Shown one piece after another: positions 1-9,709 of a stretch of DNA of 64,000 bases. Both the position numbers and the translations under genes were made by a program. The stretch is from Amborella trichopoda (taxonomy: Eukaryota > Streptophyta > Magnoliopsida > Amborellales > Amborellaceae): assembly GCF_000471905.2 (NCBI RefSeq), contig NW_006496807.1:437147-501146 (forward strand), given 5' to 3'. Within the stretch, counting starts at the first letter, position 1. Every line of letters starts with the position of its first letter. The notes below the pieces were generated by a model, which was not told the DNA's origin, searched no databases, and saw only the letters and a list, made by a program, of their open reading frames with translations.

Positions 1-2
1 TA

Positions 3-52
<50 letters not shown>

Positions 53-60
53 CTCTCTCG
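1..60. repeat. (CT)n microsatellite
   Basis: Nearly pure CT dinucleotide run at the window edge, with single interruptions near positions 50 and 59. It continues outside the window. Runs of this kind occur within the LTRs of the retroelements further right. Confidence 0.95.
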
Positions 61-229
61 TGTGCAACTGCAATGGGGCTCGATTATCCCTCCTAGCGAT
101 GGTTCCCTCTTGGAGGGGCTGGTTGGTTGGTGAAATGGTGTGAGAGAACACGAGGATTGGGGCTCCCAGGTTTGCTCCAGACCACACATCTTTGGCTGAC
201 GTGGGCTGCTACCTGGGGCAAACGACGTG

Positions 230-1540
230 TGGAGGAGAAGAGAGAGAAGGCTCGGGATGTGGCCCAGCTTGAGAGAGAAAGAGAATGAGTCCGCACACTT
301 GGAGATGTTTTCTCTCTCCGAGAAGGAACAAGACCGTGCACTCAAGGGTACTTTCTCTCTGAAAGGTTTTCTCTCTCCTCTCGACTGTATTAAGGGTTCA
401 GAAGCAAAATATGAGTGAAAACAAGCGTTATGCCTCTATTTTAGCGATGAATAATGCTCATTAATCTGCCCTTTGACAAGTGACTTAAGCTTGCTTATAT
501 CGAGGACTCACTGAACAAGGGTGAATGCTCAAGAACAAAGCTTAAATACAATTAAAGAAATTAAAATAAAATTCCAAAATTAGGTGCAATGATCAAAACG
601 CCCCTAAGATCTTTTGTGCTAATGACAAAACCATCCCTGCTCGAGGGTCCTTCCACTATTGCTTGATCTTGGAAGCTTTTATGTAGACTTGTAGCGATGG
701 TTCAGCCGATTTGTTGTTAAATCCTCAGTGCTTGTTCAATTCTGAGCATTTTGATACCCTTTAGTCGTGTTGAGGCAGCCTTTTCCTATATGGTGGAAGT
801 CTGGCCAGATTCATGAACTTTGGTCGCTAATGCCATTTGACCGGTGATGCTCTGAGTCTTTGTTTTGCTTGCATATGAAAGAGGAGATTGTCACAGTCGT
901 TGTACACCAAGTTTGGTTTGTTTTGGTCTTCATTTGGGGCATTTCCTAATTTGGGAAGTCACCGGGAAAAGGGATTCTAGCAACCGAGTGGGCTTTCTTT
1001 TCCAGTAAGCTTGGGATTTGTTCTTATCAGTCCTTGGATCAAGTACAACAACTACATCAGTTTGTAGCTCTTCGCGAGGTGGTTTCATTGAAATCATCTT
1101 CGTGATGATCTGATGCGCGTATTTCGAGCTGTGCATCACAAGGTTCGAGATGTTTTCTTCTTAAAACCTTAATGTTTCTGGTTTTGTGGTCACCTTCTTT
1201 CTAGAAGAAGTTTGACTCTGGGTCATGCCGCAATTCTTAACCTAGATCAAATGATGGGGCTGTCGTGATCTAGAACATATCCAAATCTGAACTTTTTCTG
1301 GTTCTAAACGTACGTGTTGTAGGTCATTAAAATCTCTCTCGAGATGCGATGTTGCAGTCTCCGTGCTTGGGGATTGGTTCAGTGAAGCCGAACCGCGATA
1401 GTGTAAAACCTATCCGTTTTGAGACAGTATAGGCGTAGACCCCTTTTGGGTGGTCTAATTGAGCCCAAATTTAGTCCTCAGTCAATGTTCTGAATGCAAT
1501 GGTGTGGTCTGGTACTGTTCTGAAGCCGCTAGCACAGGGA
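230..1540 (-). mobile_element. Diverged LTR of a Tat-like element (LTR F)
   Basis: Collinear by eye with the LTRs of elements A, B and D-part: a purine-rich stretch, then a block with TCAAGGGTAC followed by CT-rich sequence (about 340-385), a TATA-like sequence on the minus strand (494-502), an AT-rich block ending in AAAACGCCC (about 550-605), a TTTTGATACC block near 750, and ATTGAGCCCAAATTTAG near 1457. The order matches 5400-6560. The outer end and the internal region of this element are not visible, and divergence is much higher than between A, B and C. Alternative: only a shared ancient LTR piece. Confidence 0.5.
494..502 (-). promoter_or_regulatory. TATA-like box of LTR F
   Basis: CTTATATCG on the plus strand (CGATATAAG on minus), at the place where the other LTRs have CTATATAAA or CTATATAAG. 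Weak because one base departs from the usual motif. Confidence 0.35.
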
Positions 1541-1734
1541 TACAATGGTAAGCTCTTTCCTTAGTACGATGGCACTCCTCCTAGGTTACCTAGTTTAAGG
1601 CTTATTTCGTGATACCACTTTGGTATGTCAGTGTCTTGAGTACCAGAATGACCAAGTTGTTACTGGCTCTCTCTCCTTATTCATGTGGGAGATGTAAGTA
1701 TGTCAAAAATGACATATAACGGGTAGCACTATGA

Positions 1735-2187
1735 GAGAATGCCTCAGAATGCAGGTTAGCCACGGTGTGCCAGTGCTCAGCTGGCTATTATGACCGTTCT
1801 TCCAACATCATCAAAGCTCAATTGGAGACATGGTGTCATAAGACCAACATGTGGCATTTTGATGGAGGTGAGGTGGGGATCACTCTCCTGGACTTGTATT
1901 TCGTAGGTGGTTTGCCTATTTTGGGGGAGATGTATGATGAGCTTGTACTCAACAATGAGGCTATTTTTGGGGATCACCCCATTAAAAACAAGCCAGCCCC
2001 TCCTGGTCTCCGCGAGCTATTTGAGATTTACCATCTCTTGCACTCAAAGACAAAACTCAAGTCTGGAGGCGCGCATTGTGAGGCATGGAGGGACTACTTC
2101 CATGGTGACTGCCAAGCCGGTGAGGACGTGAGTTCCACCCCTTTGACACATGACACCATGTTTTGTAAGATTTACTTAAAACACTAA
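1735..2187 (+). pseudogene. Plant mobile domain (aminotransferase-like) fragment
   Basis: An open frame of about 150 codons, without a convincing ATG; stops at 1717 and 1732 close it upstream. The segment THKTN-type W-x-F followed by GGEVGITLLDLYFVGGLPIL resembles the core of the plant mobile domain (PMD, Pfam PF10536), whose members read roughly F-x-x-GE-x-T-x-T-L-x-D-x-x-x-L-x-G-L-P. PMD proteins are either host silencing factors (MAIN/MAIL type) or transposon passengers. Only one partial domain is present, next to retroelement LTR sequence, so this looks like a captured or broken piece rather than a gene. Family call is from remembered motif pattern, not a search. Confidence 0.5.
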
Positions 2188-2289
2188 TGATTGTTGTGAT
2201 ATAATAGTTGTAAGCATGTTTGCGTGGCAACTAGATCTATTTAGTAAGCTTTACAACACAGTCTTTTAAAATTTTCCTCCATGTAGAGT

Positions 2290-2717
2290 GATAACCAGCA
2301 TGTTTGGAGTGGTGTGTCCTAGTGGTCACGCTTGGGGTCCCTAACTCCCCTTCTGTTGAAGCTCCATTTTACAATATACGTTTGGGTTGGCTATCTGGCC
2401 ATATAGTCCTTTCCATTTGAGTTTATGTCTTGATGTTGGGCCATTTGTGCCTTGGACCTATATGTATTATCTTGGACCGTTACATGTATTTTGGGACTTG
2501 TTTGTCCAGCAGACGATGGTTACGTGTATTGTGTTTCGTTTTTCATTTCTTTTGTGGTTGTCTTTGATTTTGGAAATTCCTTCTTTTTAATTGAGAGCAC
2601 TCCAGCCCGAGGGGTACTTGCTACCTGTGGTCGTGACCCCACGCCCTATTATTCTCCGACGGGCCTAGGCTTAGCCCTTTGTATATGGCGGAGACGGTAT
2701 GGAGTGGGGTCGTGACA
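2290..2717 (+). mobile_element. LTR 3' portion of a second Ty3/gypsy-type element
   Basis: The stretch ends in GGGGTCGTGACA immediately before a tRNA-Met-type primer site, which is the usual arrangement at the inner edge of a 5' LTR in many plant gypsy elements. It also contains the related GTCGTGACCCCAC near 2631, giving an imperfect inverted pair. The left end of the LTR is not defined. Its internal region is cut by element A at 2805. Confidence 0.5.
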
Positions 2718-2725
2718 AGTAATTA

Positions 2726-2737
2726 TGGTATCAGAGC
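2726..2737 (+). promoter_or_regulatory. Primer binding site, initiator tRNA-Met type
   Basis: Exact TGGTATCAGAGC, complementary to the 3' end of plant initiator tRNA-Met, eight bases after the inferred LTR end. It sets this element apart from A, B and C, which use a tRNA-Arg-like site. Confidence 0.85.
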
Positions 2738-3363
2738 AGCCAGGATAGGATTCTTGGGCTAGAGTCTTAAATTGGCCCTTAGTGTGGTATAAGGATATGC
2801 TAGTTGGTTAGATGCCTCGATCTCGCCCCCAGGTTGGGTTAACCTGTTGGCACGTGTCTCGGGTTTCAAAGGGAACCCGAGACTTGAGACCGCTCTCTCG
2901 AGAACCTTGTGTATAAAACAAGGGCAGGTACACCAATCGGTGAGAGAGGAATTAGAGTGTGAGGCAGAACATACCTCACCTGGGTTCGTGATACACTCGA
3001 GTTGACTCGCGTGGGAACCCTCTTAGATCACGATGGAAAGCCCCCCAAGCCTACGGATGGTTCTCAATCACCTCCCTTGACTCATTCTCTCATGTTTCTA
3101 TGATTGTAGACGCACATGTTAGTATACAAGATAAGTGGGTCAGAGGACCTCGCTTTGCCTTTAGGTGACTGCACATGAGCACACATTCAAGGGGTAGAAT
3201 AAAGAGATGGAGACCAGTCTGATGTTCACTGGTCTTCCAGACGAAGAAAAGAGAGTGGAATAAAGATGAGAAGGAAAAAAAGGGGGGGGGGAGGGATATT
3301 AGAAAATGAAAGATTAGTATGGCTTTCGACTAATCTTAAAGAGGAGAATAATAATCTCTTAGA

Positions 3364-3723
3364 GGCAGGTCTTCTTTTCACCCAGTACTCCAAGGAAGGA
3401 ACTTTAAAGATTGGTATGGCTTTCAACCAGCACTTTAAGGAAAGGGCTTTAAAGACTGGTATCGCTTTCAACCAGTACTTTAAAGAAATAGCTCCAAAGA
3501 CTGGTATGGCTTTCAATCATTACTTTAAAGAAATGGCTCTACAGACTAGTATGGCTTTCAACTAGTACTTTAAAGAAATGGCTCTAAAGAGTGGTATGGC
3601 TTTCAACCAGTACTTTAAAGAAATGGCTCTAAAGACTAGTATGGATTTCAACCAGTACTTTAAAGAATTGGTTATAAAGACTGGTATAGCTTTCAACCAA
3701 TACTTTAAAGATGAAATGTGTGC
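3364..3723 (+). repeat. 45-bp tandem array, 8 units
   Basis: Units start at 3364 (degenerate), 3409, 3454, 3499, 3544, 3589, 3634 and 3679, exactly 45 bp apart. Each holds ACTGGT...ACCAGT, a 6-bp inverted pair around a 10-base loop. Since 45 is divisible by three, one plus frame reads a 15-residue repeat (MAFNQYFKE core) until a stop at about 3563; this is a by-product of the period, antisense to the element. The 5' LTR copy at 18499 has about one unit before a deletion. Confidence 0.9.
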
Positions 3724-3734
3724 TTTAAAAATGA

Positions 3735-4507
3735 ATGAAGGTTAATATGGTCAAGAGAGAGAAAGAAAGTAGGAAGAAATAGAATAAGGGAAGAGAAGAG
3801 GAGAAAAGAGATGAATAACAGAGAAGAAATTTGACAAGGCAACTAGATTGTTGCAGGGGTAAGACTAGTGCGATGGTTGATTTGGCGTGGAAGCTAGACA
3901 GGCACAGTGGCTCTTACCGGCACAACGACTAACCTACTCGACATCAAAACCAATATACGGACTAATCTGGTACTATGGTTAGCTTAATGTAGCAGTTAGA
4001 CAGGCACAATAACTCAGACCAGCGCTACAGCTAAACTGCCCGACGACAACACTAACTTGACAGCACAAGGCTTAACTTGTCCTCTGGTCAAACGAGAGAA
4101 GAAAAGTGAAGAGAGGAGAGAAAGAGAAGAGAAAAGAGAAGAGAAGAAGAGGGGAAAGAGGAAGCGTTAGAAAAGAGACAGAGAAAAGGAGTGAGGGAAG
4201 AGAGAGAAGGAAAAAGAGGATAGGTAAGAGAGATAAAAGAGAGATAAGAGAGAGGACAGAAGAGTGAGAAAAAGATGAGAAGAAAGGAAAGAAGAGAGAT
4301 AAGAATGAGAGGAGAGAGATAAGAAATAGAGGAAATAGGGAGGGAGGAAGAGAGAGAAGAAAAAGAAGGCAGAGGAGATGGAAGATGAGAGAAAAGAGAA
4401 AAAAGAGAAAAAAGGAAAGAAAGAAGAAGAGAGAGAAAAGAAGAGGAAAGAGATGGAAGAGAAGAGAGGGAAGATGAGAGAGGAAGAGGAAAGAGATGAA
4501 AGAGAAG
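3735..4507. repeat. Purine-rich low-complexity tract with a short GC-mixed block
   Basis: Mostly A/G on the plus strand (3740-3835 and 4090-4505). A stretch at about 3838-4085 of degenerate GGCACAACGGCTAA-type units separates them. Long open frames here, for example minus 4088-4615, are Ser/Leu/Phe runs forced by the base composition and are not taken as genes. Confidence 0.85.
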
Positions 4508-5262
4508 AGTCATGAACAACGATGAGCTTTGTCGTTCATGACAGGAGAGAGAGAGAAAGAGAAAGAATAGGGACGGTGATGGATTCTGTCGTCCATGATA
4601 GAAGAGAGAAAACATGGATGTTGATAAGCGATGTCGTCTATAACTGGAGAGAGAGAAATAAAAAGAACATGGACGATGATAGGTTATGCCGTCTATGTCA
4701 AGAGAGGGAGAGAGAAAGAACGTGGACAGCGATAGACTCTGTTGTCCATGATAAGAGAGAGAAAGAGAGAGAATATGGACGGCGATAGGCTATGTCGTCC
4801 ATGTTAGGAGAGAGACAGAGAGAATATGGACGACGATAGGTTCTGCTGTCCAAGATAAGAGAGGGAGAAAGAGAATGAACATGGACAGCGATAGGCTCTG
4901 TTGTCCATGATAGTAGAGAGAAGAAGAAACATGCACGACAATAAGCACCACCGTGCATGATGAGTGAGAGAGAGAAGAAAATACATGCGCAGTAATAAAC
5001 ATTGCTGTGCATGTCAAGAGGGACTCAGACATGACCCTGCCCGCCACTCGGGAAAGGGCTCAGTCAGTGTCTTTGTCAGATAATGGGGTAAAAAATGTCA
5101 TACGTGGCAGTGCGTACTATCATGCACGATGGGAGGAGAAGGAATTTGGACAGAGGCCCAGCCCTCCACTCGGGAATGGGCTTGGCTCATTGTTCTCATC
5201 CTAGAGAAATTAACAGAAGGGGGAGAACGTCATGCTCGACAGTAAATACCGTCATGCATGAC
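4508..5262. repeat. Array of about 12 short palindromes (A 3' LTR)
   Basis: About twelve imperfect palindromes of roughly 32 bp, spaced 52-53 bp apart between about 4720 and 5015, with GA-rich spacers. The pattern is CATGNAC...GTNCATG. Arms match each other although their sequence changes: CATGGAC with GTCCATG (4878), CATGCAC with GTGCATG (4930), CATGAAC with GTTCATG (4510). On the element strand this lies downstream of the TATA box and upstream of the primer site, so in the predicted RNA leader. Function unknown. Confidence 0.8.
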
Positions 5263-5572
5263 AGAGAAGAAGAGAAAGGAAAGAGAGGTGAAAGAAAAAG
5301 AAAGGGAAGAGAGAGAAAAATAAAGAATAAGGAGGGAAAAAGGAAAGGGAGAAGAGGGAGAAAATAAAAGAAAGGAGAGGAGAGAGAAAGAAAGAAGAGG
5401 AGAGAGAAGAGAGGATGAGAGAGGAAATTACCTTAACCAAAGGATACCAGACCTTTTCTTCCCTCTCCTCTTTCTCTCTCCAGGACGTGGCCCATAAACC
5501 AAAGTTTAAGCCTTAATTCATATTCATTAATTTAGTCTCCAATTAGGGCTCCTTACATTGAGATATCATGTG

Positions 5573-5581
5573 TTTATATAG
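5573..5581 (-). promoter_or_regulatory. TATA box, A 3' LTR
   Basis: CTATATAAA on the minus strand. The same position carries a TATA sequence in the A 5' LTR, the D-like piece, the B 5' LTR and both C LTRs, always beside a conserved GGGCCCAAACATGGGTGGA-like block, which supports it as the LTR promoter. Confidence 0.7.
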
Positions 5582-6893
5582 ACATGGGGCCCAAACATGG
5601 GTGGATGCCCAAAATTCACCTTAATTACTGAAAATTATAATTTAATTAAATTAAAAGAAATTCTAAAACATGGGGTAAAATGACAATTTTGGCCTTGCCC
5701 AACAATTCATGTAATTCCAATTCAGTCCATGCTGCTGCCCTAGAAACTGTGCAATATTCCAAGGCTGATTCGGGGTTGCTTCAACGCTCGTTCCACCAAG
5801 AGATGATTGTTTTCTTGTTGGGCTTGAAATGACGATCGTTTTGATACCTATTTCGAATCACGGATCACATTTTTGGGCCACGATCTTGCGATGCAAAATT
5901 TGTGAGAAACTTACAATTTTTTTATTAAGATTGCGCTCATTTCTAGATATTTCTTGACGATTTCTTCGCTAAATTATGATGAGCACACCGTCAGGATCGT
6001 TTGGCAACAAGCGCAGCTCGATTTCATGCCTAAACGACGATTTTCCAGTTTTGAGTTTTTGACCGAAATATGAATTTCAGTGGCTGGAATTTGCAGTAAC
6101 TTCATTGTTCTTGTGCATTAAATCCAACTATTCATCATGTACGAGGTTTGGCCCGGATGTAGCCTCAGACCTCGGAAACGCAATGAAACTAGTTTCATGT
6201 CGATCCATTGTACGAGCGTCGTGATATGACCCCTTGATCGAGGCTTGTCACTGTTGATTTTTCTGCAAATTTTACCATGAATTGTTAACTTCTCTCTAGA
6301 TTTTCTCCCTGCTTGGGCGACGTCACGAGCCGTGCCACATATCAAAACACTCGGCATGATGAGATGAATACGCTCCTAAGATTTGGGCTTGATCCGACTC
6401 AAGACGGGGGAGATACGCCCTTCTAAAGTTGAGCCTGAAACTATGAAAACTAGTCTCCATTAATGGCAACTGGTGCAGGAAGGGCACACGATAATAGCAT
6501 GCCGCCTACCCTTTTTTAGTATTTCGACCATAACTTTGTCTTAAAGCCTCCGATTGAGCCGAAATTTAACCCCTAAGGACTTTCGACCGTCTTGGATCCA
6601 ATAGCGGTGCTTCCATAACCATTTTACACTCCAATAATAGGGTTCCAGTTATCCGTTTCAAGGTGTTAGAGGCTGATTTTTCCTGAACTTTTTCTTCGTT
6701 TACGCTACCTTAAACATGTCGGATTGCGATGAAACTTGGCAGACGACCTTAGGAAGTCCTTAAGAACATTTTTCACTCATTCTTGGGCAATTCTGTGACT
6801 ATTGAAAATTCTACTTGTGAATCAGGGCTTTATTAACTTGACTTCTCTTTATTTGTGCCAAGGACACAAGGTGCTGAAAAATGCCTTCAAACA

Positions 6894-6910
6894 GCTTGCT
6901 CCACCAAATG
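6894..6910 (-). other. Polypurine tract of element A
   Basis: CATTTGGTGGAGCAAGC on the minus strand, directly before the 3' LTR start TGTTTG. Elements B (25815-25831) and C (46401-46413) have the matching GGCGGGGCAAGC and GGGAGGGCAAGC. It would prime plus-strand DNA synthesis. Confidence 0.75.
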
Positions 6911-8670
6911 TTGTGCTTCGAGAGAAAGGAGAAGGACAACATTCGAAAAATTTCCTTTGGCTTTATTATATTTTTTTTTTTCTTCCTAGCCACAGAATCA
7001 CACGAATGTCGAGGAGATATCCATGCAATGCTGTAACCAAGATGCTCAGACGTATGGATGCATTTGTTACAAATCCATTCGTACAAACTTTCGAGGAGAA
7101 GGGACATTGAGGGGTATGATTGAAGTCCTCACCCTCAATGGACTTTCTGAGGGATGTACTTTTTTTTTAAAGTCCTCACCCTATCGGACGGTACTTGTTA
7201 TTCCAACATTTGAGGATTTTGTACAAACCCTATTGATCAGAATCAGGCATGTTTGGTGACCGAGTGCTATGCTCAATGGCATTCTCCCCATTCAGTTAGG
7301 GGTTTTTGTTTGTCTTGGATGGACAGCTAAAGAGCCTTCGGTTGGCATCATTTGTTGCTAAACCAGTTTTGCCTTGACGGGCAGGGTACCTCATTTTCGA
7401 GGCGACCTCTAGGGGATCAACGCTGCTTTCTGCCAGTAGTTTCGATAAGCAAGATACCTCTTTTTTTTAGCGAGGCGACCTTAGGGGGCTCAATCCTGGT
7501 TGCTACATAATAGGTCTTTGGTCTGGCTTGACAGTCTTCTTTGCCTTCTTGGGGCATCTTGGGCATATCGAAATGTGGCTTCTTGTTTCTATAGAGGCTA
7601 GTTTGGCTTTCACCTAGTTCACTGTAGTTACTTCTTGGGAATGGGGCTTTTTGGCATGGAACTTGACTTGAATTCTTAGCGATTCTTCTGACTTCTGCGT
7701 CCTTTTGTGTTTTAAATCTAACTGTGGAATTCTTCCTTGAAGCTCTTCATTTTGGGTCCCGATAGTAGGGCATTCTGCTACTGGGGACTTCTTTTTAATT
7801 GTCGGTTGAGGCCGGCTATGGAGACGGTTTTCACTAACCTCCTTTTTATTTGGGGCTTTTTTACTCATGACCTTGCGGCCACGTCCACCCTTTTTCCATT
7901 CTTACTCACGGTGCCCTTTAAGGTTTTCACCGTGCTCGGCTTTTATTCACGAAACTCTCTTACTCATGGTTTCGTGACCATGCCCATCTGTCATTTTTAC
8001 TCATGGCGTTCCCTTATTCAGGTTTACACTATGCCCATACACTCTTTTGTTTTTTTTGTTTTGGTGGGGTGTTTAAGGTCATGCCTCTAGGACTTGAGCA
8101 AAGCAATTTAACATCATGCAGCCAAGACATGCGCTATAGTTTTAAGGTCATATTGCTTGCACCGTGGTGGCAGTCTGTGGAGGCTATTGAGTGAGTATGG
8201 TGGTGGTTTGACTCACTTTAGGAGATGACACAAAGTTTCCTATGAATGATGGATGATGATGGTATGGATGGTGGATGGTGGTAACTACTAGCTGACGGTG
8301 AGTATGAATGGCGGGATGGCTCACTGTTGTTCTGTGAGTGTGGGTAAGACTCACTAGGGATTTGTAGATGGTGATGATGGAAATGGACTCACTGGGAAGG
8401 CAGTGAAGGTGGTGATGATGGAAATGGGCTCATTGGGGAGGCAATGAAAGTGGTACACACACACAGACGGGCCGGTTAGGGAAGGCATGAGTGGAGACGC
8501 ATGCAAAAGGCATGTGTGCGTATATGGAGGCATGTTTAAGGTCATGCCGTTGAGACCTTGGCAAAGCAGTTTAGCGTCATGCGGCCAAGACATGCATTAT
8601 AGTTTAGGGTCATATAGCTATACCATTGTGCTAAGCCTTTTAACGTCATGAGGCTAGGACGTGCACTACA

Positions 8671-8926
8671 CTTTAGGGTCATGTAGCTGGACCATTGTTG
8701 CAGTTTAGGGTCATGCAACTGTACCATTGCTGCAGTTTAGGGTCATATAACTAGACCGTTGCTACAGTTTAAGGTCATGCAACTTGACCATTGCTACAGT
8801 TTAAGGTCATGCAACTGGACCATTGCTACTGCTTAAGGTCATGCAACTGGACCATTGCTGCAGTTTAATGTCATGCAACTGGACCATTGCTGCAGTTTAG
8901 GATCATGCAACTGGACCATTATGTGA
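8671..8926. repeat. 32-bp tandem array, 8 units
   Basis: Units start at 8671, 8703, 8735, 8767, 8799, 8831, 8863 and 8895, exactly 32 bp apart, with core GGTCATGCAACTGGACCATT. GGTC and GACC in each unit form a short inverted pair. Dispersed, more diverged forms occur at the same place in B (about 27380-27750) and, on the other strand, in C (about 43650-44760), so the unit predates the separation of the three copies. Confidence 0.9.
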
Positions 8927-9586
8927 GTCGCTAAGTAACTGGGTATTTTGGCGAAGTGGGGACTCACAGGAGAATGTGAGGTAGTTGAGGCTCCATGGGG
9001 GATAAGGTTATGATTGTCGGCATGACTCCCCGGGGATGTAGTGGGCCCAAGTGGAATGGTGACCCAGTGAGGCGTGGCTATGATTACGGACTCTTTGGGA
9101 TTAGGGGGAAGCATGACTCCCTGAGGATGAAAGGATGGGGCATGCACATAACTTCATTGGGCATGACAGGCTAGGGCATATGTGTAACTCCATTGGTGAT
9201 AGGGCATGCACGGCAGTAGCAGGGCCCAGTGATGACTTGGGCATGCAAATGTGGTGGCCAATGCTTATGAAGTCCGTTGGAAGCCAAGTCCTCCAATACA
9301 ATTTTGAATTCCATGTTGTTATGTGGAATGATACTTACTGTGAGAAGGGTGTGCTCTCCACATAGGTCAGTTCCTTGCCAAAAGTACCTACTTTGTATGT
9401 CTGGTAGACTCGATTCAAAACCATCTACCTTCTTTTGATGTGAGAGCAGGTCTTTTCCTCAAATACAAGAGCAACACTGGGGATCCATTGCTCTCTTTCC
9501 TTCTAATGCAAAAGCAATGCTCGATAATATATTCCTATACCCTACCCAAAAGGGGTTTTTGGCTGTAACTTGTAACTCTTTAATGT

Positions 9587-9592
9587 AATAAA
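9587..9592 (+). terminator. Antisense poly(A) signal AATAAA (element A)
   Basis: AATAAA within TAATGTAATAAAAAG on the strand opposite to the element genes. The same sequence context is kept in B (29856-29861) and in C on the minus strand (41708-41713). The upstream antisense TATA seen in B and C is not present in A. Confidence 0.4.
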
Positions 9593-9709
9593 AAGACCTT
9601 TTGCGTAAGACTTGTTAATTTTCCTTGATGTTCTTCTTTTCTTCTCCTTGCCCTTTTCTTTTATTCTTTGTTTCCCCCTTTTCTTTGCTCATTGAGGCTC
9701 GAGGACATA

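Larger units (their letters stand above)
2805..6893 (-). repeat. 3' LTR of element A
   Basis: 4089 bp. On the plus strand it begins TGGTTAGATGCC and ends TTCAAACA, so on its own strand it runs TGTTTGAA...CATCTAACCA with TG/CA ends. The inner edge abuts a polypurine tract (6894-6910). The copy at 17891 starts with the same block. It contains a 45-bp tandem array, a degenerate GGCACAACGGC-type stretch (about 3838-4085), purine-rich sequence, a hairpin array and a TATA box. The same 4089-bp length is found for the 3' LTR of B, although internal repeats differ. Confidence 0.85.
6911..9709 (-). other. Long 3' noncoding region of element A
   Basis: About 2.8 kb between the integrase stop and the polypurine tract with no credible coding sequence. 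It matches, block by block, the corresponding parts of B (25832-29942) and C (41623-46400): a poly-T interrupted block near 6970 and 7150, GGGTACCTC...GGCGACC near 7385, an ACTCATGG-rich block near 7860-8010, GATGATGG/ACTCACT repeats near 8200-8450, a 32-bp array and GACTCC...GGGGAT units near 9000-9140. Long 3' untranslated regions are known in Tat elements. The 1.3-kb block present in B at 28200-29500 is missing here. Confidence 0.75.

Noticed and set aside
3266-3565. A protein with 15-residue repeats (MAFNQYFKE)
   Set aside because: The period is a by-product of a 45-bp array, the frame has a stop in the fourth full unit, and it is antisense to the element.
4508-5262. CRISPR-like array (short palindromic repeats with regular spacers)
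   Set aside because: Repeats diverge strongly, spacers are GA-rich low-complexity sequence, the array is inside an LTR and is present in several LTR copies. No cas genes; the DNA is plant.
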